Of a DNA stretch of 64,000 nucleotides, positions 1 through 8,069 are shown piece by piece. How positions within the stretch are numbered: the first letter of the stretch is position 1; each line of letters opens with the position of its first letter. Source of the stretch: Pluralibacter sp. UBA7423. GTDB lineage: Bacteria > Pseudomonadota > Gammaproteobacteria > Enterobacterales > Enterobacteriaceae. The stretch covers positions 62,001-126,000 of the forward strand of contig DKMD01000017.1 in the NCBI GenBank assembly GCA_002470465.1, read 5' to 3'. The notes beneath the pieces were generated by a model. The model was given only the letters and a program-made list of their open reading frames with translations, had not been told where the DNA came from and made no database searches. The position numbers were made by a program, and so were the translations under genes.

Positions 1-11
1 ATTGTAATTTT

Positions 12-110
12 ATGGACATCCTGTTCAAAACCCGAACTTCCTGTCAATTTATTGTTTTTCCTTCCTTTGCTACGCAATCTGGTGAGCAGCACTGGCGCTC
101 TGCGCTATAG
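12..110 (+). other. Candidate upstream ORF in the mdtJI leader
   Basis: An ATG-initiated 32-codon frame ends about 97 bases before mdtJ. In E. coli a short upstream ORF (mdtU) in the mdtJI leader takes part in polyamine control of mdtJI. Whether this frame is its counterpart cannot be judged here. No Shine-Dalgarno sequence is visible, and the window starts only 11 bases upstream. A GTG-started 16-codon frame at 82–132 is an alternative. The whole 1–206 stretch holds no other gene. Confidence 0.25.
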
Positions 111-206
111 TTTCCTTCTTCGTTTGAGCTAAATTTTAATCGTTTTTATTCGGTTTGCGCGTTTCGCAAGCTGCAACGGATTATATTCTCAGGCAGGAGA
201 AGTCGT

Positions 207-569
207 ATGTTTTACTGGATATTATTAGCCCTGGCGATCGCCACGGAAATTATTGGTACGCTTTCCATGAAATGGGCCAGCGTCAGCAACGGTCACGCCG
301 GTTATATTTTAATGCTCGGCATGATTGCACTTTCCTATATATTCTTATCCTTCGCGGTAAAAAAAATCGCCCTCGGCGTGGCCTATGCCCTGTGGGAGGG
401 GGTGGGGATATTGCTGATTACGCTGTTCAGCGTGACGCTGTTTGATGAAACGCTCACCGTGATGAAAGTGGCGGGGCTGGCAACGCTGGTGGCGGGGATT
501 GTGCTGATTAAATCGGGCACCCGCAAAGCGGAAAAGCAGCCTGCGGAGGTGAATCATGCCGCAATTTGA
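207..569 (+). CDS. mdtJ: Spermidine/multidrug SMR export subunit MdtJ
   Basis: This 120-residue protein of the small multidrug resistance family has four hydrophobic helices. The membrane-embedded glutamate of helix 1 ([13 protein letters not shown], about residue 13) and the helix-3 motif YALWEGVG are both present. In E. coli MdtJ pairs with MdtI as a heteromeric inner-membrane exporter of spermidine. A GGCAGGAGAAG ribosome-binding site precedes the ATG. The gene overlaps mdtI by 14 bases, so translation is probably coupled. The polar tail after helix 4 is typical of MdtJ and distinguishes it from the shorter MdtI. Confidence 0.95.
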   Translation: MFYWILLALAIATEIIGTLSMKWASVSNGHAGYILMLGMIALSYIFLSFAVKKIALGVAYALWEGVGILLITLFSVTLFDETLTVMKVAGLATLVAGIVLIKSGTRKAEKQPAEVNHAAI

Positions 570-885
570 GTGGATTCACGGGGTCTGGCTGGCGGGGGCG
601 ATTGTGCTGGAAATTGTCGCCAATATTTTCCTTAAATTCTCAGACGGTTTTCGTCGCAAGCTGTATGGCATTTTGTCACTGGCGGCGGTACTGGCGGCCT
701 TCAGCGCGCTGTCGCAAGCGGTGAAAGGGATCGACCTTTCCGTGGCGTATGCCATCTGGGGTGGTTTTGGCGTGGCGGCCACGCTTGCCGCAGGCTGGAT
801 CCTCTTTGGTCAGCGTCTGAACAACAAAGGCTGGATTGGTTTAGGCTTGTTAATCGCCGGTATGGTGATGATTAAACTTGCATGA
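556..885 (+). CDS. mdtI: Spermidine/multidrug SMR export subunit MdtI
   Basis: This is the second SMR-family subunit, 109 residues with four membrane helices. The conserved glutamate lies in helix 1 ([15 protein letters not shown]), and [11 protein letters not shown] is the helix-3 motif. It starts inside the last codons of mdtJ, the usual arrangement for this obligate pair. A perfect hairpin lies six bases after the stop. Family knowledge assigns spermidine export to MdtJI. Other cationic substrates are possible. Confidence 0.95.
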   Translation: MPQFEWIHGVWLAGAIVLEIVANIFLKFSDGFRRKLYGILSLAAVLAAFSALSQAVKGIDLSVAYAIWGGFGVAATLAAGWILFGQRLNNKGWIGLGLLIAGMVMIKLA

Positions 886-890
886 CGTGA

Positions 891-914
891 CGCTGCCCGC
901 AAATGCGGGCAGCG
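891..914 (+). terminator. Hairpin after mdtJI
   Basis: CGCTGCCCGC and GCGGGCAGCG form a perfect 10-bp stem with an AAAT loop directly after mdtI. The next bases are A-rich, not T-rich, so intrinsic termination is uncertain. It may protect the mdtJI mRNA 3' end instead. Confidence 0.45.
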
Positions 915-989
915 AAAAATGTCAGGTGTATTACGCTATCTGAATAGGGTGCATTTCCCCGATGCCTGTTGCGTGCATGAGGGTTGTGA

Positions 990-3152
990 ATGTTTAATCC
1001 ATCTCGCTGGCGTAATCTCGCCACTGCCAGAGTCCTGTTCGTGATGCTCTTTATGGCCGGCATCGGTCTCATCGTCTCCGTTGTCTCTCTGCTCTACCTC
1101 TCCCAGCATCTGATCAGCAGCAAAACCAATGCGATAGACGCGCACCGTTCGGCGCTGTCGGTGGATGGCGCTATTCAGACATCCGTAAACCGCGTGCTGT
1201 CACTTGTCGTTGATAACGCTATCTGGGATGACGCGGTGCATAAAGTTTATCCCCCGGAGCTTGATACCCGCTGGCTGTACGATACCTGGGGCGCGGGTTT
1301 TAAAATCAATAATCTCTACGACGGCACCTTCGTGCTGGACCAGAATTACCAGGTGCTGTGGGGATCGTTTCACAGCCAGCCGTTTAATGAGCGCAATCTG
1401 GCGTTTTTCGGCGAAGGACTGCAGGCGCTGATTATGAAACACAAAGCCGACCTGGCGAGCGGGAAAAATATCTATGCCGGGATCACCCGCACGCGGGAAG
1501 GCGTGGCGTTTATCGGGATAGGTCTGATCCGCCCGATGACCAGTCGCCTGCAGGTCTACGACGCCACCCGGCGTTATCTGGTGATTACCCGCCATCTCAA
1601 TCCACAAATTCTGAAAGATCTGGGAAATACCTTCCAGATAGCCAATCTTAACTTCACGCCGCAAAAGTACAGCGAGTCCAGCGTGCCGCTCAAAACGTCC
1701 GGCGGTGAAACCGTGGGCTATCTTAACTGGCAGCCACGTTTGCCGGGCGCGGAAGCGGCGATGGCGGCCTCGCCGGAAATCCGGAAAATTGTCGCGCTGG
1801 CGGCGGGGCTGATTCTGCTGTTCATCATGTTGAGCAGCCTGGGGCTGTACAAGCTGGCGCGTGGCGAAAAACAGGCGCGAGACATTTCGCTCACCGACTG
1901 GCTGAGCCATTTGCCTAATCGCCGGGCGCTGATTGAGCATCTGGAACGGCCCAGCCTGCGAAGTGAAGATGCACTGAAAACGGTGGTGTTTATCGATCTG
2001 GACGGCTTCAAGGATGTGAACGACATTTACGGCCACGACGTGGGCGATGCGCTGATTGTGCACATCGCCCATACTCTGCAAACGCAGGTACCGCCGGGCG
2101 GCATGCTGGCAAGGCTTGGCGGAGATGAGTTCGCCATGACGGTCAGCGGCGTAGAGGCGGGGCAAAAAGCGGCTGCGTTTGCCGGAAGCGTGCTCGATTA
2201 TCTGAACACCCCAATTCGTCTCGGCGAACGCACCATTCACATTAGCGCCAGTATCGGAATAGCCAGCGGAACGCTCGCCAGCAGCGGCAGCTCAGAGCTG
2301 TTTCGCCGGGCGGACATCGCCATGTATCACTCGAAAATGACCGGGAAAGGGCGGATCACGCATTACGACGCTGAACTGAACAGCGCTCGCGAATACCAGC
2401 TCAGTATCGAAAATGACATTCGTGACGGGCTGGATAACGATGAGTTTGAGGTCTGGTATCAGCCGATTGTTGATGCGCGTTCGCAGAAAATGACCGGCGT
2501 GGAGGCGCTGGTACGCTGGCCCCGGCGGCCAAAAGGTGAACTCAAACCCGATGCCTTTATCGCCATCGCCGAAACCAGCGGGCTGATTTACTCGCTCGGC
2601 CAGTTTGTGCTGCGCCGGGCATGTGCCGATTTACAGGCGCTGGAAGACCTTAAGCTATCGGTAAATATTTCGCCTGCGCAGTTCCGCGATCCGGAGTTTG
2701 AAAACAAAGTGGCTCAGGTCCTTGAATCCAGCCACTTCCCGCCGTATCGGTTACAGCTTGAAGTCACTGAAACCTATGTACTGGAAAATCCTGAACGGGC
2801 GCGCGGGGCGATCTCCACGCTTAAGCAGCTTGGCACTGCCGTGGCGCTCGATGATTTCGGGACGGGCTACTCCAGCATTGGCTATCTGCGGCGCTTCAAT
2901 TTCGACACCATAAAAATTGATAAATCTCTGGCGGGGCTGGTAGACAATGACGATCAGGCAGCCGCCTTAGTGAGCGGCACTATCCGCATTGCCAGTGCGT
3001 TAGGGATGACGGTGATTGCCGAAGGGGTGGAAAACGAAAAACAGATGAAGCTGCTGAGGCTTGCAGGGTGCGATCAGCTGCAGGGCTTCTGGTTCAGCGA
3101 GCCGATGCCAATAGCGTCGCTGCTGCAGTTGCGCCAGCAGCGACAGTGCTGA
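990..3152 (+). CDS. CHASE4-GGDEF-EAL cyclic-di-GMP signalling protein
   Basis: This 720-residue inner-membrane sensor has an N-terminal transmembrane helix (about residues 12–38), a periplasmic CHASE4-like domain, and a second helix (about 268–290). These are followed by a GGDEF diguanylate cyclase domain and an EAL phosphodiesterase domain. The GGDEF motif is intact at residues 377–381. No RxxD inhibitory site lies at the usual spacing upstream of it. The EAL domain has EALVRW (from residue 505), ETY, DDFGTGYSS and AEGVE, so phosphodiesterase activity is expected. A GAGGG ribosome-binding site lies seven bases before the ATG. It stands alone and ends one base before the convergent ydgD. Whether synthesis or breakdown dominates cannot be told. 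Confidence 0.9.
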   Translation: MFNPSRWRNLATARVLFVMLFMAGIGLIVSVVSLLYLSQHLISSKTNAIDAHRSALSVDGAIQTSVNRVLSLVVDNAIWDDAVHKVYPPELDTRWLYDTWGAGFKINNLYDGTFVLDQNYQVLWGSFHSQPFNERNLAFFGEGLQALIMKHKADLASGKNIYAGITRTREGVAFIGIGLIRPMTSRLQVYDATRRYLVITRHLNPQILKDLGNTFQIANLNFTPQKYSESSVPLKTSGGETVGYLNWQPRLPGAEAAMAASPEIRKIVALAAGLILLFIMLSSLGLYKLARGEKQARDISLTDWLSHLPNRRALIEHLERPSLRSEDALKTVVFIDLDGFKDVNDIYGHDVGDALIVHIAHTLQTQVPPGGMLARLGGDEFAMTVSGVEAGQKAAAFAGSVLDYLNTPIRLGERTIHISASIGIASGTLASSGSSELFRRADIAMYHSKMTGKGRITHYDAELNSAREYQLSIENDIRDGLDNDEFEVWYQPIVDARSQKMTGVEALVRWPRRPKGELKPDAFIAIAETSGLIYSLGQFVLRRACADLQALEDLKLSVNISPAQFRDPEFENKVAQVLESSHFPPYRLQLEVTETYVLENPERARGAISTLKQLGTAVALDDFGTGYSSIGYLRRFNFDTIKIDKSLAGLVDNDDQAAALVSGTIRIASALGMTVIAEGVENEKQMKLLRLAGCDQLQGFWFSEPMPIASLLQLRQQRQC

Positions 3153-3977
3153 TTACTCGCCCGCCAGTGCCTCGAGCTTGTCGCGAAAACCGGTGACGGA
3201 GATCGCGCGGTTGTCGGCGCGCCATCTGTCCTGAGCCGCGGGTGCAGAGCTCTGAACGCCAATCAGCTGCCAGCCATTTTCGGTTTTCAACATCAGCGGC
3301 GAACCGCTGTCGCCCGGCAGGGTATCGCACTGGTGCGACAGCACGGTGTTTTGCGCCCAGCCCGTCACCAGACAATTATTATGCGTATAAAGGGAATCCA
3401 GATGATCGAGAGGATAACCCGACTGCGTAACCTGGCGGTCGGCAGTTTTTAATGCCGCGGTGAGCGCATCTTTATCGCCGTTGAACAGCGGCAGCGGGGT
3501 GATCCCGGAAGGAGGGTTACGCAATACAATCAGCCCAAAATCCCAGGGTGCGGCGGATGAGGGAACAATCCAGCCCTCACCATCTGGCTTCAGGCGTTTC
3601 CCCAGCGACGGCTCCACGCGGCCTTCAATGTCATGAATCTCATAACGCCAGCCCCCTTTTTGCGAAATAAAGCGCAGCGCCACGGCTTTGTCTGACTTGC
3701 CTTTTGGCGGCGTCAGCAGACAGTGTCCGGCGGTGAGGGCCAGGTGTGGGGAAACCAGCGTGGCGGTACACAGGTTACCGCTCGCGGTTTCGAGTTGCCC
3801 AATTGCATCCCAGGGAGATTGCCCTGGATTCGTCACCCTGACGCGGTCGTCATGACCGAAAAATAAGGTTTTAAGATCTTTGGCACTGATGCCTGTATCG
3901 TCGCTGTCGTCGTCAGCGTGGGTCAGGGGAGAAAAAAGGCAAACGGCTCCCAGTACAACCACTATGGATCTGCGCAT
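3153..3977 (-). CDS. ydgD: Periplasmic trypsin-like serine protease YdgD
   Basis: This 274-residue S1-family protease has an N-terminal signal peptide ending near LTHA (residue 21). The catalytic triad is visible: H85 in LTAGHC, D146 in WDFGLI and S224 in GDSGSP. The start chosen gives [10 protein letters not shown] preceded by an AGAGAG ribosome-binding site. An in-frame ATG 45 bases further upstream lacks one. The length agrees with E. coli YdgD (about 273 residues). The substrate is not known from sequence. It is transcribed convergently with the GGDEF-EAL gene and stands alone. Confidence 0.9.
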   Translation of the reverse strand: MRRSIVVVLGAVCLFSPLTHADDDSDDTGISAKDLKTLFFGHDDRVRVTNPGQSPWDAIGQLETASGNLCTATLVSPHLALTAGHCLLTPPKGKSDKAVALRFISQKGGWRYEIHDIEGRVEPSLGKRLKPDGEGWIVPSSAAPWDFGLIVLRNPPSGITPLPLFNGDKDALTAALKTADRQVTQSGYPLDHLDSLYTHNNCLVTGWAQNTVLSHQCDTLPGDSGSPLMLKTENGWQLIGVQSSAPAAQDRWRADNRAISVTGFRDKLEALAGE

Positions 3978-4078
3978 AACACTCTCTGAAGGGCGATTAT
4001 GATTATTAAAAGGTAAACCCAATGAGATTACTATAGACGGGATGAATGAAAAGTGGGAGTAAAATCAGCGCACTACAC

Positions 4079-4162
4079 TCAGTACAGGAAGAACCGGGTG
4101 GCTACCAGTGCACAGACGATCAGCAATAAAAGGATGAGCTCAAAGCGATAGCGGCGCAACAT
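4079..4162 (-). CDS. ydgU: Small membrane protein YdgU
   Basis: This 27-residue protein has one hydrophobic helix (LILLLLIVCALVATRFF) after a basic start (MLRRYRFE). It resembles E. coli YdgU in size, sequence pattern and position directly downstream of asr. A GGAGAG ribosome-binding site lies seven bases before the chosen ATG. A second ATG directly upstream (ending at 4165) would add one residue but sits too close to that site. It probably inserts in the inner membrane. Its function is not established. Confidence 0.75.
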   Translation of the reverse strand: MLRRYRFELILLLLIVCALVATRFFLY

Positions 4163-4175
4163 CATTGCTCTCCAG

Positions 4176-4201
4176 AAAAAAACGGCGCTGTAACAGCGCC
4201 G
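4176..4201 (-). terminator. Intrinsic terminator of asr
   Basis: CGGCGCTG-TAA-CAGCGCCG forms an 8-bp stem followed, in the direction of asr transcription, by seven U residues. It separates asr from ydgU, so ydgU expression depends on read-through or its own start. Confidence 0.85.
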
Positions 4202-4236
4202 ATTTAGTAGACAAGACCGTACTACCGGTTGCGAAC

Positions 4237-4665
4237 TTATGCAGCTGGCTGAGCGGCTGGTTTAGCAGCTTCGTGTTTAGTTGCTTTTTTGTGGTGTTTT
4301 TTAGCAGCCTGAGCTTTCTGAGCTACAGCGGGTTTGGTTGCTGCTTTTTTGTGGTGTTTTTTAGCAGCCTGAGCTTTCTGAGCTACAGCGGGTTTAGTTG
4401 CTGCTTTTTTGTGGTGCTTTTTAGCGGCCTGAGCTTTCTGCTCTGCTGCTGGTTTTGCAGCGGCTTTTTTGTGGTGCTTTTTGGCAGCCTGAGCTTTCTG
4501 CGCTGGCGCTGCTTTTTTGTGTTTTTTGTGATGAGTGGTTTTCGCTGGAGCCGCGTGAGTAGCAGCAGGTGCAGCAGCCGGAGCGGTAGCAGTAGTGTCA
4601 GCAGCGAAAGCGGCAGAAGACAGACCCATAGCAGCGGCAACAACCAGAGCTAATACTTTTTTCAT
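4237..4665 (-). CDS. asr: Acid shock protein precursor Asr
   Basis: The precursor has 142 residues. A signal peptide ([21 protein letters not shown]) is followed by an extremely Lys/Ala/His-rich mature chain built from about four copies of a 20-residue unit containing [12 protein letters not shown]. Asr is a periplasmic, intrinsically disordered protein strongly induced by acid; its basic repeats probably buffer or chaperone periplasmic proteins. The start at 4665 is supported by an AGGA ribosome-binding site and the signal peptide, although the frame stays open further upstream. A RstA-like box and a TATAGT -10 lie upstream, and an intrinsic terminator lies downstream. Confidence 0.93.
   Translation of the reverse strand: MKKVLALVVAAAMGLSSAAFAADTTATAPAAAPAATHAAPAKTTHHKKHKKAAPAQKAQAAKKHHKKAAAKPAAEQKAQAAKKHHKKAATKPAVAQKAQAAKKHHKKAATKPAVAQKAQAAKKHHKKATKHEAAKPAAQPAA
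4261..4500. repeat. 60-bp tandem repeat within asr
   Basis: There are four consecutive 60-bp units. The copies at 4321–4380 and 4381–4440 differ at about three positions, and the outer two are more diverged. Each encodes a 20-residue unit with KKHHKK. The exact 60-bp period keeps the frame, so copy-number changes would lengthen or shorten Asr without breaking it. Confidence 0.85.
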
Positions 4666-4723
4666 TCTGAAATCCTCGAATTTGGTTTCTATGTTCAACC
4701 CCACTGCGGGGCCGTTGAAATGA

Positions 4724-4785
4724 ACTATAGACTTGTGGATCAACGCTTTCAGTGAGTGATTGGTATCGGCGTGTAACCGTTTGTA
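4724..4785 (-). promoter_or_regulatory. asr promoter with RstA-like box
   Basis: On the asr strand, TACAAACGGTTACA (4772–4785) matches the RstA consensus TACATNTNGTTACA at 10 of 12 fixed positions. TATAGT (4724–4729) is a good -10 with no recognisable -35, as expected for an activated promoter. The box is centred about 60 bases upstream of the predicted start. RstA control of asr is established in E. coli; the site here is inferred from sequence. Confidence 0.65.
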
Positions 4786-4807
4786 CAAGGTGTACGGAGG
4801 TAAAAGC

Positions 4808-4836
4808 AAAAAGGCGCTTTTAAAGCGCCTTTTTTA
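4808..4836. terminator. Bidirectional hairpin between the M32 peptidase and asr
   Basis: AAAAAGGCGCTTTTAAAGCGCCTTTTTT is a symmetrical stem flanked by A and T runs, so it can act on both strands. It lies downstream of the M32 peptidase gene (through the REP) and upstream of asr. Confidence 0.7.
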
Positions 4837-4842
4837 GCGTGT

Positions 4843-4912
4843 GCTCCCTCTCCCTGAGGGAGGGCCGGGGCAACGTGTAGGCCGGGTAAGGCGCGAGCCG
4901 CCACCCGGCAAA
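4843..4912. repeat. REP-type palindromes
   Basis: A CCCTC/GAGGG-type palindrome is followed by a classic REP unit (GTAGGCCGGGTAAGGCG to CCACCCGGC). It lies at the 3' end of the M32 peptidase gene. Similar units recur at about 7960, 18830–18897, 35601–35672 and 54710–54789. Confidence 0.75.
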
Positions 4913-4915
4913 GGA

Positions 4916-6400
4916 TTACAAATAACGAGTCGTCAAATGCTCGCGGAAATAGCGGCTGTTGAGGTCTTCCCCGGTTGCGCGGGTAATCAGCTCTGAGGTA
5001 CTGAAACGGCTGCCGTGCTGCCAGATATTCTCACGCAGCCAGCTGAACAGTGGGCTGAAGTTGCCTTCGGCCAGCTGACTGTCGAGGTCTGGCAGCGCTT
5101 TGCGCGCGGCCTGGAACAGCTGCGCGGCGTACATTGCACCTAAGGTGTAAGACGGGAAGTAGCCGAAGCCGCCGTCGGTCCAGTGAATGTCCTGCATGCA
5201 GCCGTTTCGGTAGTTGCCTTCTGTTGACAGCCCCAGGTACTGCTGCATTTTCTCATTCCACAGTCCCGGGATGTCATCCACTTCAATGTCACCGTCAATC
5301 AGCGCACGTTCGATTTCGTAGCGCAGAATGACGTGCGACGGGTAGCTGACTTCATCGGCATCTACGCGAATGAATCCGCGCTCAACGGTCTGACTCCAGG
5401 CGATAAAGTTGTCCAGGGTAAAGGCTGGTTGATTGCCGAAACGCTGCTGGATGAGCGGCAGAATGTGCTTCAGAAAGGCTGCACTGCGCCCGATCTGCAT
5501 CTCAAAGAACAGACTTTGTGATTCATGTACGCCTGTTGAACGGGCAAGCGCCACCGGCTGTCCGGCCCACTGGCGGGGCAGGTTTTGCTCGTAGCGTGCA
5601 TGGCCGGTTTCGTGGATCACGCCGAAAAGGGCGCTGAGCAGATCGTCTTCGTCATAGCGCGTGGTGATGCGGACATCCTCAGGTACACCGCCGCAAAAGG
5701 GGTGGGTGCTGACGTCCAGCCGACCGCCGTTAAAATCAAAGCCGAGCAGGCTCATCGCCTCAAGACCGAGATCGCGCTGTGATTCCGTGGCGAACGGGCC
5801 TTGCGGGTTGATAAGCGACCGGCTGGCCTGCTTATCGACTACGGTTTGCAGGAGGTCCGGCAGCCAGCTTTTCAGATCGGCAAACAGTACGTCCAGGCGC
5901 GCACTGGTCATGCCGGGTTCGTAGATATCAAGCAGGGCGTCGTAACGGGAACCGCCGCTGGCTTCTGCGCGGAGTTTCGCTTCCTCGCGGCTCAGGCGAA
6001 CCACCTCTTTCAGGTTTGGTGCGAAGCCTGCCCAGTCATTGTTTTTACGCTGAGTACGCCAGGCGTGCTCGCAGCGGTTCCCGGCCAGGGATTTCGCTTC
6101 CACCAGACTCTCCGGCAGAAGGGCCGCCTGGTTGTATGAGCGCGCCATTTCGCGCAGGTTGGCGCGTTCATCGTCGCTCAGGTTTTCCTGTTGGGCTGCA
6201 TCAAGCAGGACGGCGACGTTTTTGTCGGTCAGGATCTGGTGCTGAAGCACGCCGAGCTCTGCCAGTGCTTCACCACGAGCCTGACTGCCGCCCGGCGGCA
6301 TCATGGCGGCCATATCCCAGCCAGCGATGGCGGACAGGTGTGAGAAATGCGATAAGCGCTGGAAAATACGGGTGAGTTGCGGGTAAGCGTTATTTGCCAT
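4916..6400 (-). CDS. M32 family metallocarboxypeptidase (carboxypeptidase Taq type)
   Basis: This 494-residue cytoplasmic peptidase has the zinc motif HETGH at about residues 263–267 and the M32-typical HPFCGG and GVHESQSLFFE blocks. Family members are zinc- or cobalt-dependent carboxypeptidases of broad specificity that trim C-terminal residues from peptides. There is no signal peptide. An AAGGCA ribosome-binding site precedes the ATG. It is monocistronic and followed by a REP and a bidirectional hairpin. The gene is not part of the E. coli K-12 order at this place. Confidence 0.92.
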   Translation of the reverse strand: MANNAYPQLTRIFQRLSHFSHLSAIAGWDMAAMMPPGGSQARGEALAELGVLQHQILTDKNVAVLLDAAQQENLSDDERANLREMARSYNQAALLPESLVEAKSLAGNRCEHAWRTQRKNNDWAGFAPNLKEVVRLSREEAKLRAEASGGSRYDALLDIYEPGMTSARLDVLFADLKSWLPDLLQTVVDKQASRSLINPQGPFATESQRDLGLEAMSLLGFDFNGGRLDVSTHPFCGGVPEDVRITTRYDEDDLLSALFGVIHETGHARYEQNLPRQWAGQPVALARSTGVHESQSLFFEMQIGRSAAFLKHILPLIQQRFGNQPAFTLDNFIAWSQTVERGFIRVDADEVSYPSHVILRYEIERALIDGDIEVDDIPGLWNEKMQQYLGLSTEGNYRNGCMQDIHWTDGGFGYFPSYTLGAMYAAQLFQAARKALPDLDSQLAEGNFSPLFSWLRENIWQHGSRFSTSELITRATGEDLNSRYFREHLTTRYL

Positions 6401-6527
6401 TTTGCCTTAATCCAAAAAAGTGAAATATGACGACGCGAATGGTGAAAAATGCGACGAAAGTATGAGGCGAAGTGCGATTTTTAGATCATGATGATCACTA
6501 TCACAGGTCAACAGGGGGCGGCAAACT

Positions 6528-6620
6528 ATGAATCCGTTCGTCTGGATCTTTATCACGCTGCTGTCGATTGGCGCAGTGCAGGATATGGGCGGCTTAACCG
6601 CCATATTCAGCCAGTTGTAG
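6528..6620 (+). CDS. Putative 30-residue membrane protein
   Basis: An ATG preceded by the strong Shine-Dalgarno sequence CAGGGGGCGG opens a 30-residue frame. It starts MNPFVWIFITLLSIGAV, which predicts one membrane helix, and continues DMGGLTAIFSQL to a TAG. It lies between the M32 peptidase and ynfM, on the opposite strand to both. A short GCCCGC/GCGGGC hairpin follows at 6625–6641. I do not recognise the family. Its size and hydrophobicity resemble other enterobacterial small membrane proteins. Confidence 0.5.
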   Translation: MNPFVWIFITLLSIGAVQDMGGLTAIFSQL

Positions 6621-6649
6621 AGCAGCCCGCCGGGCGCGGGCAACCCGAA

Positions 6650-7900
6650 TTAGTGCAGGCGTTTGTGCAGACAAGAGCCGGTAATCAGCGCCAGGACGAG
6701 CATTGCTGCAATAAATCCGCCTACGCCATTCCATCCCCAGCTATGCCAGAACACCCCGCCGAGCGTCCCCGCAATACTTGAGCCAAGATAGTAACTGAAC
6801 AGATAGAGCGATGAGGCCTGCCCGCGTGCGCGACGGGCGCGAGGGCCAATCCAGCTGCTGGCAACGGAGTGGGCGGCGAAGAAGCCTGCGGAAAAAAGCA
6901 GCATGCCGAAGAAAATCAGCCACAACGATGTGAACAGGGTCAGCAGCAAACCGCAAAGCATCACGGCGGTAAAGCCAACCATCACCGGACCGCGGCCATA
7001 GTGCTGGGTCATGGCACCTGCCTTCGGCGAACTCCATGTCCCGGTGAGATAGGCAACGGACAGCAGGCCTACCACCGCCTGGCTCAGTGACCACGGCGAC
7101 ATCATCAGGCGATAACCGATATAATTGAACAGCGTCACGAACGCACCCATCAGCAGAAATCCTTCGGCGAACAGCAGAGGCAGCCCTTTGTCACGCCAGT
7201 GAATGCGGAAATTGATGAACAGCGATTTCGGGCGCAGCGAGGCGGCCTTGAAGTGGCGGGAGTCCGGCAGAATACGCCAGAACATCAGGGCTGCGGCGAG
7301 CGCGAAGCAGCCAATCATGGCAATGGCCACGCGCCAGCCAAAGAAGTCGGTCATCACCCCGGTCAGCAGACGACCGCTCATCCCACCAATCGAGTTGCCG
7401 CTGATGTATAACCCCATCGAAAAGGCGACAAAGCTCGGATGAATCTCCTCGCTGAGATAGGTCATGCCGACGGCTGCGACGCCGCTCAGGGAGAGGCCAA
7501 TCAGCGCGCGCATGATCAGAATGCCGTGCCAGCTGGTCATCATTGTTGACAGCAGAGTGCAGCAGGAAGCAAGCAGCAGTGCGGTAACCATCACCGGCTT
7601 GCGGCCGATGGCATCGGAAAGCGGTCCGGTAAACAGTAGCCCGACCGCCAGCAGCGCGGTCGATATCGACAGTGAAATACTTGAGCTGGCGGGCGAAACA
7701 CCGAACTCATGCGAAAGCACCGGCAGGATAGGCTGCACGCAGTAAAGCAGGGCGAAGGTGGCGAGTCCGGCAGAGAAGAGCGCGAGGGTGACGCGGATAA
7801 ACTGCGGCGTACCGCGCTGAATAAACTGGCCCGGCGCAGGAAGACGAATATCGCTGACGTCACGGGCCGGGGCGGTGTCAACGGTGGTAGTACGGCTCAC
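6650..7900 (-). CDS. ynfM: MFS transporter YnfM
   Basis: This is a 416-residue, 12-helix major facilitator with the loop 2–3 motif GPLSDAIGRKPVM. A hydrophilic N-terminal tail of about 35 residues precedes helix 1, as in E. coli YnfM (417 residues). It belongs to the drug:H+ antiporter-like group. An arabinose-efflux role has been suggested for the family, but the substrate here is unknown. It is divergent from the LysR regulator gene ynfL, a layout that usually means ynfL controls it. Confidence 0.88.
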   Translation of the reverse strand: MSRTTTVDTAPARDVSDIRLPAPGQFIQRGTPQFIRVTLALFSAGLATFALLYCVQPILPVLSHEFGVSPASSSISLSISTALLAVGLLFTGPLSDAIGRKPVMVTALLLASCCTLLSTMMTSWHGILIMRALIGLSLSGVAAVGMTYLSEEIHPSFVAFSMGLYISGNSIGGMSGRLLTGVMTDFFGWRVAIAMIGCFALAAALMFWRILPDSRHFKAASLRPKSLFINFRIHWRDKGLPLLFAEGFLLMGAFVTLFNYIGYRLMMSPWSLSQAVVGLLSVAYLTGTWSSPKAGAMTQHYGRGPVMVGFTAVMLCGLLLTLFTSLWLIFFGMLLFSAGFFAAHSVASSWIGPRARRARGQASSLYLFSYYLGSSIAGTLGGVFWHSWGWNGVGGFIAAMLVLALITGSCLHKRLH

Positions 7901-7957
7901 GGAAGATCCTTGTATTGATGCGTTTTTTGCCAGGTGGCGGGCCTGGATGAGACGGGG

Positions 7958-7986
7958 AGGCCCGGTAATCGCAGCGCCACCGGGCG
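7958..7986. repeat. REP-like palindrome in the ynfM–ynfL intergenic region
   Basis: GGCCCGGTAATCGC and AGCGCCACCGGGCG form an imperfect palindrome like other REP units of the window. It lies between two divergent genes, an unusual place for REPs, which usually follow genes. The AT-rich bases at 8020–8069 next to it probably hold the ynfL/ynfM promoters and LysR sites. Confidence 0.6.
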
Positions 7987-8069
7987 ATGATGATGCGATG
8001 AATAACAGAGTAGGAAAATGTAAATATTCTGTCTAATATATTAATAATCTCAAATGATACATCTAAAAT

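Noticed and set aside
4165..4653. Ser/Phe-rich plus-strand frame of 162 codons
   Set aside because: It is the reverse reading of the repetitive asr gene; the apparent repeats come from asr.
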